Assembly: GCF_001730315.1 (NCBI RefSeq) | Contig: NZ_MIKC01000001.1 | Span: 310,001-374,000, forward strand | Direction: 5' to 3' | Length of the DNA stretch: 64,000 nucleotides | Origin: Enterococcus ureilyticus | GTDB lineage: Bacteria; Bacillota; Bacilli; Lactobacillales; Enterococcaceae | Shown here: positions 55,923-64,000 of the stretch, in pieces | How positions within the stretch are numbered: the stretch's first letter is position 1 | Layout of the letters: each line of letters starts with the position of its first letter | Notes under the pieces: generated by a model | Seen by the model: the letters and a program-made list of their open reading frames with translations, nothing else | Databases searched by the model: none | What the model was told of the DNA's origin: nothing | Made by a program: the position numbers and the translations under genes

Positions 55923-55949
55923 GAGACACTCAGCGTTTTACCGAATGTC
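55914..55949 (-). terminator. Terminator of the recombinase gene
   Basis: GACACTCAG (55925-55933) pairs with CCGAATGTC-side arm (55941-55949) with two wobbles; on the minus strand TCTTTTTTTAG follows. It should keep recombinase transcription from reading into the WxL regulator. Confidence 0.7.
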
Positions 55950-55958
55950 CTTCATGCA

Positions 55959-57086
55959 TTATAAAGTTATCTTTTCATCATAATTAAGCTGTTTATCTAT
56001 TACCATCATTGCTGAGCGTCTAGTTTCCCACAAAGAATCTGTATAGATATCGAGTGTCATTTTGGTTGATGCATGTCCTAAGATTTTACTCAATGTAGCA
56101 ATATCAATACCTGATTCAACACATCTAGTTGCGAAAGTGTGACGCAATGCGTGAAAGTGAACCGGGCCTATTTTTGCTTCTTCTACTGATTTTTTAAAAC
56201 GATAATTAATAATACGTGGCTCTGTAAAACTGTTTTTGCAGGAAATGACGAATATACTCGTACTCTTTTGTTTTTTTTCCATTAAATATCTCTTCAGATT
56301 TTTAGATATCGGTATGGCACGTTCTCCATTAATCGACTTTGGTTTCCCTATAATAATCTCAGTCTTGTGGGATTCTGTTACTGAAGGTATTCTGGAAATG
56401 GTTCTTTTTACAATAATTCTATTATTTCTGAAATCGATATCTTCCCATTTTAACCCGCTAATCTCCCCGATTCTCATACCTGTATACAAGGCAATAATTT
56501 CTGCTGAGCACTCTTTTTTATATAAAGCAATTTGTTCCAATTTTTTTTGTTGCTTTCTATCTAAACTTTTTATTTCTGTTTTCATTAATGGGGGTAAAAT
56601 GACTCCTTGACAAGGATTTTTTGAAATTTTATTATCATTAACGGCTTTTTTTAGCGCACTTCTTAGCATACTAATAATACTGCGAATAGTGTTGGAAGAG
56701 AGTTCTGATAGATACAATGAATAAATAAATCTGTCGATATCAGATGTTTCTAGCTCAGATAATTGCTTGTTTTTAAAAAATGGAGAAAGATGTCGTTTAA
56801 TTCGCCCTCTATAATTTGAATATGTAGAAGGTTTGATTCTATTTTTCATTAAAATATTTAACCAATAATGTAACCATTCGTCTACCATCATTTCTTCTTT
56901 TGCAGACGCTTCTCCGTATATAGAATAGTCTGCATTTTTTTTTGATAATTTTTCTTTTGCTTCATTATATTGTTTTCCATAAACATATCCATAAATAATT
57001 CTGCCTTCTTTATCCCGGCCTTTTCTATAACGACCTTCCCAGCGCCCATCCTTTCGCTTATAGATATTTTCTCCTCTTTTTGACAT
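55959..57086 (-). CDS. Tyrosine recombinase (Tn916-Int-like)
   Basis: A 375-residue tyrosine recombinase. An N-terminal arm-binding domain (about 1-50, YKRKDGRWEGRYRKGRDKEG) is followed by a SAM-like core-binding domain (about 70-165) and the catalytic domain. ALYTGMRIGEISGL carries the first Arg, HALRHTFA the His-x-x-Arg, LGHAS the second His, and IYTDSLW the nucleophilic Tyr. All catalytic residues are present. It lies alone between 31-bp inverted sites, with no excisionase, cargo or other mobile genes. AGGAGG lies before the ATG. It may be an inversion enzyme for its own segment or a minimal mobile element. Confidence 0.9.
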   Translation of the reverse strand: MSKRGENIYKRKDGRWEGRYRKGRDKEGRIIYGYVYGKQYNEAKEKLSKKNADYSIYGEASAKEEMMVDEWLHYWLNILMKNRIKPSTYSNYRGRIKRHLSPFFKNKQLSELETSDIDRFIYSLYLSELSSNTIRSIISMLRSALKKAVNDNKISKNPCQGVILPPLMKTEIKSLDRKQQKKLEQIALYKKECSAEIIALYTGMRIGEISGLKWEDIDFRNNRIIVKRTISRIPSVTESHKTEIIIGKPKSINGERAIPISKNLKRYLMEKKQKSTSIFVISCKNSFTEPRIINYRFKKSVEEAKIGPVHFHALRHTFATRCVESGIDIATLSKILGHASTKMTLDIYTDSLWETRRSAMMVIDKQLNYDEKITL

Positions 57087-57111
57087 ATTATTTCCTCCTA
57101 AATCATTTGTA

Positions 57112-57137
57112 TTTGACGGTTTTTGACGGCTAAAAAA
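57112..57137. repeat. Right arm-type direct repeats for the recombinase
   Basis: Two TTTGACGG copies (57112-57119 and 57122-57129), the second extended to GCTAAAAAA, as on the left side. They lie 25-50 bp upstream of the recombinase start, so recombinase binding could also repress its own promoter. Confidence 0.5.
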
Positions 57138-57317
57138 GAATTATACATATAAATATCTCTTTTCCAAACTAAAAATAATCAACAAAACAATCAAAAATTA
57201 TCATTTTTTTGCGTTTTTACATAAAAAATTGATAATAAAAAGATATTTTAGTACTAGACGAATTAAAAATAATAGAATATACTTATACAAGTAATGAATT
57301 CCACTCTTTTGAGTACA

Positions 57318-57323
57318 TATAAT
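57318..57323 (+). promoter_or_regulatory. TATAAT hexamer at the right edge of the recombinase segment
   Basis: A perfect -10 match pointing right, 11 bp inside the right recombination site. The -35 region is weak. In the present orientation it would read into the terminator at 57421; if the segment inverted it would read toward the WxL regulator. It could also be chance in AT-rich DNA. Confidence 0.3.
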
Positions 57324-57333
57324 AAAGAATAAA

Positions 57334-57364
57334 AATATCTTGAACTTAATTCTTTCAAGATATT
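57334..57364. repeat. Right inverted core-type recombination site
   Basis: 31 bp with perfect 11-bp palindromic arms AATATCTTGAA and TTCAAGATATT around the spacer CTTAATTCT. It is the inverted partner of 55824-55854. Arm length and spacer fit a tyrosine recombinase core site. Confidence 0.75.
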
Positions 57365-57420
57365 AAAAAAAATGAATACCATAAAAAATAAGAATAAAAA
57401 CATTAATCTTATATAGGAAA

Positions 57421-57465
57421 CAGGTCGTTTAGAAATTGCTTATTTTCTAAACGACCTGTTTTGTT
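57421..57465 (+). terminator. Strong hairpin terminator right of the recombinase segment
   Basis: CAGGTCGTTTAGAAA (57421-57435) pairs perfectly with TTTCTAAACGACCTG (57444-57458), then TTTTGTTTG on the plus strand. No annotated gene points into it. It would end any transcript leaving the recombinase segment to the right. Confidence 0.8.
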
Positions 57466-58140
57466 TGTGTACGTTTATTTACTTTTGTCTTCTTATCAAA
57501 TCCAAGACAGCTATTAGATTCCCAACAACTATAAATATCTTAAATACTTCTGTCAGAAACAAACTAACAATTACTAAACTTGCAAATACACTACTATCGA
57601 TTTTGTATTAGGCCTATAGTCTTTAAAAAAAGCTAGCTTAATCTTCATGAAACTATGTAACATTATATCCCATAATTGTAATACTAAAAAAACTAAATGT
57701 AAAATTATAACATCATTTTATATAAAAAATTAAAAAAAGACTATAAACTATTTTTTTAGAGCTAATTATACTTAAGCGCAACTATTCACTCGCATATATG
57801 TACAATAACTAGATAGTCTCATTAATATCAAAATAATTTTTGAACCTAATGCTGTTCTTTTGGATCTATAGTTACAATTTAACTGGTATTCAATAATTTT
57901 GCCTTTTCTATTTACAATTCCAACTTTCGTCATTCCTTTTTCCTTATACGCAATCTTTTTTAAACATACCATTCAACATAACAAGATTAAATCTCACAAC
58001 TAGCAAAAATATCAGAAATCAAAATAATTCTTCTCTTGTGATTTTCCTAAACTTTTTGTTGAAGCACTTCAGTTTTACTTTTCAATTAGAAAAAAATATG
58101 AGGAGTATTTCAATAAAAGTCTATTGATATTGCTCCAAAC
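57466..58140. other. AT-rich gap with no clear gene
   Basis: Very AT-rich sequence between the recombinase region and the ribokinase terminator. Apart from the weak ORF at 57772-57933 I see no gene, RNA or repeat. Confidence 0.4.
57772..57933 (-). CDS. Weak short ORF
   Basis: A 53-codon frame starting MTKVGIVNRKGKIIEYQL with AAGGA 7 bp upstream. The C-terminal part (ILILMRLSSYCTYMRV) does not look like a folded protein. It may be a gene remnant. Confidence 0.2.
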   Translation of the reverse strand: MTKVGIVNRKGKIIEYQLNCNYRSKRTALGSKIILILMRLSSYCTYMRVNSCA

Positions 58141-58143
58141 AAT

Positions 58144-58182
58144 AAAAAGAGAACTACCATTATTTGATAGTTCCCTCTTTAA
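58144..58182 (-). terminator. Terminator after the ribokinase gene
   Basis: GAACTACCA pairs with TGATAGTTC through G-U contacts, extended by AAAGAG/CTCTTT; on the minus strand TTTTTATTG follows. It lies about 60 bp after the ribokinase stop. Confidence 0.8.
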
Positions 58183-58240
58183 ACGATTTCAGTTATTGCT
58201 TCTATTATCATCAAAACACTCTATCCAAAATAACTCTCTG

Positions 58241-59146
58241 CTACAGCAATTCACTCCCATAGGGTATCGATGGTTGTGCTCCAAATCGCTGAACCGTTAA
58301 AGCCGCAGCTCTGGTTCCATACTTAATTGCTTCTTCTAGATTGCTAAAATCCTTCTGCAAAACAGAGACCATTGCCCCGATAAAGGTATCACCTGCAGCT
58401 GTTGTATCCACTGCTTTGACCTTAAGAGCTGGAATGATCCCGCTTTTTCCTTTTACATCGTAGAAAGCGCCCTTATTACCAAGTGTGATCACAACAGATT
58501 CGATACCTAAATTGTGTAGATAGTCAGCTGCTTCTTTCATGCTTTGCTCGGAGGAAATTTTGATTCCTGTTAATATTTCAACTTCTGATTCATTCGGTAT
58601 AATTAAATCCGTATGTGCTAATAGTTCAGGCGGAATCTGTTCAAAAGCAGGCGCTGGATTCAAGATGGTTTTTACACCGTTTTGTTTGGCTAGTTTAAAC
58701 GCTTGAATCGTACTATCCAGCGTACTTTCAAACTGGGCAATAATAAAATCACTTGCTTCAATTAAGTCTTGGTATGCTTTGACTTGTGCATTCGTGATAT
58801 GATTATTTGCTCCAGAATGAATGATAATACTATTTTCTCCAAAACTATCAAGTAAGATATAGGCACTTCCTGTACTTTGATTGTCAATGACCTCTATCCC
58901 TGATATATCGATGGTTTCTTTTTCTAATAACGTAATCATTCTTTTTCCCGTATCATCCTTGCCAACCGCTCCAATAAAAGCAGTTTGTGCGCCATTTCTT
59001 CTTGCGGCGATGGCTTGGTTGGCTCCTTTACCGCCACCGGAAGTAAATAATTCAGTGGTGTGAAGTGTTTCACCAGGTTTTGGCAGATACTTCATCCTTA
59101 ACGTTGTATCTGAATTGATACTCCCTATAATCGTAACTTTGTTCAT
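58241..59146 (-). CDS. rbsK: Ribokinase (PfkB family)
   Basis: A 301-residue PfkB kinase. Substrate-side motif SGGGKGANQAIAARRNGA is near residue 40, and the catalytic/anion-hole motif DTTAAGDTFIGAMV is near 240. It phosphorylates ribose to ribose 5-phosphate with ATP. The start at 59146 has GGAGGG upstream. It follows the nucleoside hydrolase gene with a 46-bp gap; the ribose released there is its expected substrate. It is the last gene of the operon. Confidence 0.92.
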   Translation of the reverse strand: MNKVTIIGSINSDTTLRMKYLPKPGETLHTTELFTSGGGKGANQAIAARRNGAQTAFIGAVGKDDTGKRMITLLEKETIDISGIEVIDNQSTGSAYILLDSFGENSIIIHSGANNHITNAQVKAYQDLIEASDFIIAQFESTLDSTIQAFKLAKQNGVKTILNPAPAFEQIPPELLAHTDLIIPNESEVEILTGIKISSEQSMKEAADYLHNLGIESVVITLGNKGAFYDVKGKSGIIPALKVKAVDTTAAGDTFIGAMVSVLQKDFSNLEEAIKYGTRAAALTVQRFGAQPSIPYGSELL

Positions 59147-59192
59147 TGGCTGAACGTCCCTCCATTTCAAACGCTTCATATTACATGATTAC

Positions 59193-60146
59193 TTAGTTAG
59201 AAAAATGGTTGATTGTTTGAATCACCAATTCTTTGAACTTGGGAAGATCGACATCAAATCCAACCACAACATTTTTTTCTTTCTTAAATAAATCATCATA
59301 ATCGACAACTGTGCTACCTAATGATAAGGTATTACTCGTTTCCACTTCAACATGCATAGGTAAGGCTTTAAACATAGACGGATCAATAACATAGGCCATC
59401 GCGCATGGATCATGCATATGGATTCCTTCAACATGTCCTTCTTCTGCTAAAAATGGTACTGTTGTTGTTAAATTGAAGAAGTCTAGCAAGTCTGCCATTG
59501 TCGTTGCGACTGGGTTTCCGATTTCACGGATTTCTTTAATATCCTCTTCAAATAATTGAGCCTTTAAGGTCACATCTAAACCAAACATAGCGACAGGAAC
59601 ACCTGATTTCACCACGATATCAGCCGCTTCTGGGTCAACATAAATATTGAATTCTGCATGTGGGGTGATATTTCCGCCAAAGCAAGCACCGCCCATAAAG
59701 GAGATCAGTTCAATTTTTTCTTTTAGTTCTGGATGAGAGAGTAAGAAAATCGCGATATTCGTTAAAGGACCCGTTGCAACGATCGTTATTTTTTCATCAC
59801 TTTCACTTAACATTTTTGCGAGTAAGTCATTGGCACGAATCGTTGCTGGAGCTACCGTTGGCTCAGGTAATTCAGCACCATCTAGACCACTTTCACCATG
59901 GACATCATCTGCAATGATCAACTCTCTTCTAAGCGGTTTTAACGCACCCATTGCGACTGGGATATCTTCTCGATTCGTTAGTGCTAAGAGTTTTCTAGTA
60001 TTATTGAATGTTTTTTCTGGCAGTTGGTTTCCAGCTGAAGTTGTAATCGCGACTAAATCGATATTATCAGATGCTAGTGCCATTAAAAGGGCAATCGCAT
60101 CGTCATGACCAGGATCACAATCTAAAATAACTTTTCTTTTTGACAT
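59193..60146 (-). CDS. Nucleoside hydrolase (inosine-uridine preferring type)
   Basis: A 317-residue nucleoside hydrolase. The N-terminal calcium-binding DCDPGHDDAIALLMA is intact, with TTSAGNQLPEKTFNNT, GPLTNIA and the C-terminal HDPCAMAYVIDP block. It splits ribonucleosides into base and ribose. The start at 60146 has GAGGAGG upstream. It is placed between an MFS carrier and ribokinase, giving an uptake, cleavage and phosphorylation route. Confidence 0.92.
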   Translation of the reverse strand: MSKRKVILDCDPGHDDAIALLMALASDNIDLVAITTSAGNQLPEKTFNNTRKLLALTNREDIPVAMGALKPLRRELIIADDVHGESGLDGAELPEPTVAPATIRANDLLAKMLSESDEKITIVATGPLTNIAIFLLSHPELKEKIELISFMGGACFGGNITPHAEFNIYVDPEAADIVVKSGVPVAMFGLDVTLKAQLFEEDIKEIREIGNPVATTMADLLDFFNLTTTVPFLAEEGHVEGIHMHDPCAMAYVIDPSMFKALPMHVEVETSNTLSLGSTVVDYDDLFKKEKNVVVGFDVDLPKFKELVIQTINHFSN

Positions 60147-60211
60147 AATTCTAACTTCCTCCTCGTTTAAAAGCATAGTGGGCTTTGGGCTCGTTTAGTC
60201 TATTTTCCCAA

Positions 60212-60271
60212 GACCTTCACTCCCTAAAGCTTTCGCTCTTAGGAATTGAGATGATCGAAGCACAGCGTAGT
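60212..60271 (-). repeat. Dispersed leader repeat, copy B (upstream of the nucleoside hydrolase)
   Basis: Matches 12331-12390 at about 50 of 60 positions. The hairpin reads AGAGC-GAAA-GCTTT on the minus strand. Closer to the gene, CGTTTAAAAGC just before the Shine-Dalgarno is also shared with the ysxC leader. Confidence 0.6.
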
Positions 60272-60302
60272 GACTAGCCCGATATTATCTATGTGAAACT
60301 CT

Positions 60303-61742
60303 CTATTCATCTACTCTTGAATGACTATAGATCGTCTTTTTCGTTACTAGGAAAATAACGAGTGCCGCTAGCACGATCGCACCGCCCACTAGGAATACAT
60401 TTGCGTATGTTGACACATCACCACTTGTTCCGCCAACAATACTACCGCCTGACATTGCGCCAGAGGACATCATGCCACCAAACACTGCTACACCAACGGA
60501 TCCTGTAATTGCTTGAACTAAATCATTTACACCTAACACACGACCTGATTCTTCTGGTGAAACAGTTAAGGTTGCTGTATCGACGATTGGTGAGTAAAAG
60601 AACGAGGTTCCAAAGTAATAGATACAAGGTGCTACAGCCAATGCCCAAACTTTTCCATGAGGAATAGCAAAGGCGATGGCAATCAACCCTAATCCCATAA
60701 ATGAAAGGGCCATGATGATCCCTGCAGAACGACCGATTTTTTTAATCACTGGTCCACATACAAACCCAAGAAACGCTGCTAATAAAATCGACCAAACTAA
60801 TAATGTTGACACTTCTGCCGAATCAATCCCATAAACATTCAAACCAATCGCATTCACACCTGCGTTCAATGTGTAACTGAAGAAATAGCCAACAAAAATA
60901 ACGGTCATCGTTGCGATAAAAGCAGGATTTTTAAAGAATTCCGGTGTAATAAATGGATTTTTTGCTTTGTTGATGTAAACGATAAACGCGATCAATGTCA
61001 CCACAGAGCTGATTGCCCAAAATAGGTTCATATCTGTAAAGAACATCGTCATCGCTCCAGCAAAAGCACCAATCAAGGTAAAACCAACCCCATCGATATT
61101 AGCACCTTCTGCATGATCATCTGGTAGATTTTTTGCTAATGATGGAATAAAAATAATTGAAATCAATGGCACTGCGAACAACCAACGCCAATCGATTTTA
61201 GTGACATAACCTGCTGCAATTACGCCAAGTGCTGCCGAAAAACGAAAGACTGCAACAAAAATGCCATAGTAGATCACTCGATTTTCTTTCGCAATATATT
61301 TTGAAACTAACACTAAGAAAACAGAACCTGCTACTTGTCCGCCAGCTGATTGCAGAACACGTGCAATCACAACTGCCCAAATGCTAACTGGTCCTAAAAT
61401 AAAACCAATAGCCGAACCAATAACAAGAATACTCACACCGAGCATGGTCATTTTCTTAAGCGACACAAAATCACCCAACGAACCATAAATCACACAAACG
61501 ATGCCTAATACAATCCCAGGAATTGACGTAATCAATGGCGCTAATCCTGGCGTACCCAACTCTTGACCGATATTAACAAAAATCATACCAAATGCTTGCT
61601 GTTCAAGGATTCCAAAAATAAAAATAATCAAGATCAACGGAATTGCCCGCTTTGCCATGCGATTCATTTTTTCAAACTCTGCCGTGCCTTCCTTTGGTAC
61701 AGGAACCCCCAATACTTTTTCTGCTTCGTTTTTAGTTGCCAT
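60303..61742 (-). CDS. MFS transporter, probable nucleoside carrier
   Basis: A protein of about 479 residues with 12-14 membrane segments. The MFS loop GSLGDFVSLKKMTMLG follows the second segment, and ARVLQSAGGQVAGSV lies in the fourth to fifth segment region, recalling drug/H+ antiporter-like (EmrB/QacA) permeases. The substrate is inferred from its position before nucleoside hydrolase and ribokinase. A cytoplasmic N-terminus precedes the first segment. The start at 61742 has GGTGTGG upstream; an ATG seven codons earlier lacks a site. Confidence 0.82.
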   Translation of the reverse strand: MATKNEAEKVLGVPVPKEGTAEFEKMNRMAKRAIPLILIIFIFGILEQQAFGMIFVNIGQELGTPGLAPLITSIPGIVLGIVCVIYGSLGDFVSLKKMTMLGVSILVIGSAIGFILGPVSIWAVVIARVLQSAGGQVAGSVFLVLVSKYIAKENRVIYYGIFVAVFRFSAALGVIAAGYVTKIDWRWLFAVPLISIIFIPSLAKNLPDDHAEGANIDGVGFTLIGAFAGAMTMFFTDMNLFWAISSVVTLIAFIVYINKAKNPFITPEFFKNPAFIATMTVIFVGYFFSYTLNAGVNAIGLNVYGIDSAEVSTLLVWSILLAAFLGFVCGPVIKKIGRSAGIIMALSFMGLGLIAIAFAIPHGKVWALAVAPCIYYFGTSFFYSPIVDTATLTVSPEESGRVLGVNDLVQAITGSVGVAVFGGMMSSGAMSGGSIVGGTSGDVSTYANVFLVGGAIVLAALVIFLVTKKTIYSHSRVDE

Positions 61743-61860
61743 TTCCACAACCACACCTTTCATGATTCTATTATTTTGTAGATACTGCTGCTATTGACTC
61801 TTATCGCTAAAAGTCACCCGTCTTCTACAATAATCCGGCTCATCACACTAGACATTCAGA

Positions 61861-62667
61861 TTATCTCCTTTCCTCTTCAAAAACTTTCATAAAAGCTTCT
61901 GTTGTAAAGACTGTTTTTTTAAATCCCGCTCCTTGTCCAACTCTTGTAATTGGCGGAGGCGTTACAAAACTTTTATTTAGGGTTGCTACTTCTGAAAAGA
62001 CTTCATCAGCAGATCCATCCAAAATGATTTCTCCTTGGCATAAAACGATAATTCGCTCAAAGTTGTCTGCTACAAATTTCATATCATGGCTGATGGCAAT
62101 ACATAAAACACCTTTATCCCTTAACTTTTGGATAATCCTTCGTAGTCTGAGATTGCCGTTTACATCTTGTCCACAAGTTGGTTCATCAAAAATGACTATA
62201 CTTGTATTCATCATAATGATAGAACCGATCGTACAAAATTTCTTTTCAGTGGCATTTAAATCGAACGGATGGACCTCTAATTCATCTGAAAGCCCTACCA
62301 ATTCAGCGACCCAATTCAAACGCTCTTCAATTTCTTGTTGAGGCATACCGATTTGTTTAGGTCCAAAGGTAAATTCTTTTCGCACGCTTTCTAAGAATAG
62401 TTGATCATCTGGATTTTGAAAGACGTAGCCCACTTTTTTAGCCCATTGTGCGGTTGTTTTCTGTTCGATAGATTCGCCTTCAATCAACACTTCTCCTGAT
62501 TTAGGACGTAAAATACCATTAAAATGTTTCACAATGGTTGTTTTTCCAGCTCCGTTTTGCCCAATAATTGCTACAGGTTCCGTTCCACTAATAGATAAAT
62601 CGATTCCTTTTAGAATGTCATCTCCTGTAGGGTACGCATAGCGGAGTTTTTTTAATGTAATGTCCAT
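61861..62667 (-). CDS. ECF-type transporter ATPase with degenerate signature motif
   Basis: A 268-residue ABC ATPase: Walker A GQNGAGKTT, Q-loop GYVFQNPDDQLF, Walker B IVIFDEPTCGQD, His-switch AISHDM. The signature, normally LSGGQ(K/R)(Q/R), is replaced by LNATEKKF (about residue 137). This would leave one ATP site of a heterodimer inactive. It overlaps the other ATPase gene by 1 bp and pairs with it. Confidence 0.85.
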   Translation of the reverse strand: MDITLKKLRYAYPTGDDILKGIDLSISGTEPVAIIGQNGAGKTTIVKHFNGILRPKSGEVLIEGESIEQKTTAQWAKKVGYVFQNPDDQLFLESVRKEFTFGPKQIGMPQQEIEERLNWVAELVGLSDELEVHPFDLNATEKKFCTIGSIIMMNTSIVIFDEPTCGQDVNGNLRLRRIIQKLRDKGVLCIAISHDMKFVADNFERIIVLCQGEIILDGSADEVFSEVATLNKSFVTPPPITRVGQGAGFKKTVFTTEAFMKVFEEERR

Positions 62668-63518
62668 TACTTCAAAGCCTCCTTAACTAATGCTATAGTC
62701 GGTTCTTCCGTGATTTCTATTGCATGATGGGTATAATTTTTTTCTGCTAAGGCTTTTGAAAGTTTTACATAATCTGGTACATCAATGCCGTACGTTGTGA
62801 TAAAGGGATCCTCAAATATTTTTTGGGGTGTATCGATTGCTACAATCTCCCCTTCTGAAAGTACCATGATTTTATCGGCATTTTGTGCAACACGTTCCAT
62901 ATCATGGTCTACCATGATCACTGTTACACCGTTTTGATTCAACTTTTTGACGATTGAAAATAGTTCGTCACCGCCTAATGGGTCTAACTGTGTCGTACAT
63001 TCATCTAAGACCAAGATTTTAGGTTCTAAAATAAAAGTTGAACCAAACGCGACTCTTTGAACTTGACCACCTGACAGCTCCAACGGATTTTTAAAAAGAA
63101 GCTGATCGATCCGCATTAGCTTGGCTACATAGTCAACTTTTTGATGCATTTCTTCCCGTGAGATGCCTCTGTTCCCTAAGCCGTATGCTAATTCTTCTGC
63201 TACAGTTGCCGCCGTATACGATAATTGATTGAAAGGATTTTGAAAAACTAAACCGATCCTAGTTGATAATTCTGCGATGGTACTGGTTTCCGTTTTCAAT
63301 CCATCAATTATGATTTCACCGGCTTTTTTTCCAACAAAATAATGAGGAATCAGTCCGACTAATGCATTGCAAAGTGTTGATTTTCCTGAACCATTTGCGC
63401 CAATAATACAAAAGAAGCTCCCTTCTTCTACTTGAAAATCAAGATTTTTTAATGCTCTTCTTGGGGTTTGGTTGTATCGATAAGAAAAGTTTTTTGCTTC
63501 AACAATCACCTTGTTCAT
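62667..63518 (-). CDS. ECF-type transporter ATPase (EcfA)
   Basis: A 283-residue ABC ATPase: Walker A GANGSGKSTL, Q-loop GLVFQNPFNQLS, intact signature LSGGQVQRVAF, Walker B VLDECTTQLDP (Cys in place of the usual Pro after DE), His-switch VDHDM. A C-terminal extension of about 50 residues (KLSKALAEKNYTHH) follows. It is the partner of the 61861-62667 ATPase and follows the EcfT gene by 13 bp. Confidence 0.88.
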   Translation of the reverse strand: MNKVIVEAKNFSYRYNQTPRRALKNLDFQVEEGSFFCIIGANGSGKSTLCNALVGLIPHYFVGKKAGEIIIDGLKTETSTIAELSTRIGLVFQNPFNQLSYTAATVAEELAYGLGNRGISREEMHQKVDYVAKLMRIDQLLFKNPLELSGGQVQRVAFGSTFILEPKILVLDECTTQLDPLGGDELFSIVKKLNQNGVTVIMVDHDMERVAQNADKIMVLSEGEIVAIDTPQKIFEDPFITTYGIDVPDYVKLSKALAEKNYTHHAIEITEEPTIALVKEALK

Positions 63519-63531
63519 AACGGCTCCCTTC

Positions 63532-64000
63532 TTATAGAATAGTAGATTTCATCAAAATAGTGACGGCTAATGTGAGTAGGAAAAATAGGATCAGCCCGCT
63601 ATTGATTCGTTTGTCCAATTTGCTGACTTTCACATGAACGTAGCTTGTTTGTTTCACCCCTTTGATCCCGAAACCTCTTGTTTCCAGTGTCATTCCTCGT
63701 TCTTGGGCATCTGTTAATGAAGACATGATGACAGGTCCTAAAAGCGGAATGTATGACTTGATCCTGGAAAAAATCGTTCCACCAGTTTCAACCCCTCGTG
63801 CTTCTTGTGCTTCTTGGATCGTCGCTAATCGTCTTTGCATTTGCGGTACCACATTTAACGTTGCTAGTACGAGATAGCCAGCTTTGGGCGGCAAGCCACT
63901 ATTCGTTAAAGCCGCGACCAGTTTTCCTTTATCCGTGGTTTGATTCATGATATAAAAGCTTCCCATAAAAACTAAGAGTGTGGTGACAATTTTCAAGGCA
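63532..64000 (-). CDS. ECF transporter transmembrane protein EcfT (partial)
   Basis: The C-terminal part of an EcfT subunit; the frame is open at the right window edge. It has the EcfT coupling motifs: ATIQEAQEARGVETG (first A-R-G box) and MTLETRGFGIKG (second A-R-G box), and a final membrane segment. It joins the two ATPases to a substrate-binding S component, which is not in the window. Given the following nucleoside salvage genes, a nucleoside or base substrate is possible. Confidence 0.88.
   Translation of the reverse strand, partial: ALKIVTTLLVFMGSFYIMNQTTDKGKLVAALTNSGLPPKAGYLVLATLNVVPQMQRRLATIQEAQEARGVETGGTIFSRIKSYIPLLGPVIMSSLTDAQERGMTLETRGFGIKGVKQTSYVHVKVSKLDKRINSGLILFFLLTLAVTILMKSTIL

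Noticed and set aside
1-64000. tRNA, rRNA or CRISPR genes
   Set aside because: No cloverleaf, rRNA segments or short regularly spaced repeats were recognised by eye on either strand.

Overview
The window is a low-GC Firmicute chromosome, almost certainly an Enterococcus. The evidence is WxL-domain surface proteins with their DUF916/DUF3324 partner, LXG (type VIIb) toxin cassettes with DUF3130/DUF3958 partners, an SPJ_0845-like small protein, YsxC/ClpX/YidD housekeeping genes and strong AGGAGG ribosome binding sites. The species cannot be named from this window; a lineage outside E. faecalis and E. faecium is an inference. Most genes lie on the minus strand.

Layout. 1-6000: a partial secreted protein, then a branched-chain amino acid ABC operon (livJ, livH, livM, livG, livF) ending in a CBS-ACT protein of the AcuB type. 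6400-9700: a BspA-like surface protein (DUF285 repeats) and a small lipoprotein. 9900-15100: housekeeping block (ROK sugar kinase, yidD, a small protein, ysxC, clpX, a lactonase). 15200-20500: a YcxB-like protein and an LXG toxin cassette followed by a graveyard of broken toxin and immunity genes. 20700-26800: a compact peptide system (below). 27100-35400: a very large DUF11-repeat wall-anchored protein whose signal peptide carries an in-frame stop, then a gene-poor G-rich stretch with two copies of a structured RNA-like element. 35600-40500: an AT-rich restriction-modification/defence island (C5 methyltransferase, PD-(D/E)XK-like nuclease, HEPN protein, DUF262 protein). 40800-45100: a second LXG cassette with three DUF443-like membrane proteins. 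46100-55700: a WxL surface-complex operon with its winged-helix regulator. 55800-57400: a tyrosine recombinase between two inverted core-type sites. 58200-64000: nucleoside salvage (ribokinase, nucleoside hydrolase, MFS carrier) and an ECF-type transporter cut by the window edge.

Most interesting system. Between 20741 and 26768 an Rgg/RopB-type regulator is flanked by two tiny genes. On one side, divergent from rgg, is an 8-codon ORF (MNWIVIIF) with a strong ribosome binding site and its own terminator. It closely resembles the leaderless SIP pheromone (MWLLLLFL) of Streptococcus pyogenes RopB. On the other side is a 27-codon ORF for a leaderless, strongly cationic peptide with eight tryptophans, followed by an ABC ATPase, a polytopic membrane protein, a MacB-like ATPase-permease and a membrane-anchored accessory protein. 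I infer a quorum-sensing-controlled, tryptophan-rich leaderless bacteriocin (or peptide) with a dedicated export/immunity transporter. I do not recognise this peptide as any described family.

Second candidate. The recombinase at 55959-57086 sits between 31-bp inverted sites, each built of 11-bp palindromic arms around a 9-bp asymmetric spacer. Recombination between them would invert a 1.5-kb segment directly upstream of the WxL-operon regulator, so this may be a phase-variation switch for the surface complex. A small integrase-only mobile element is the alternative.
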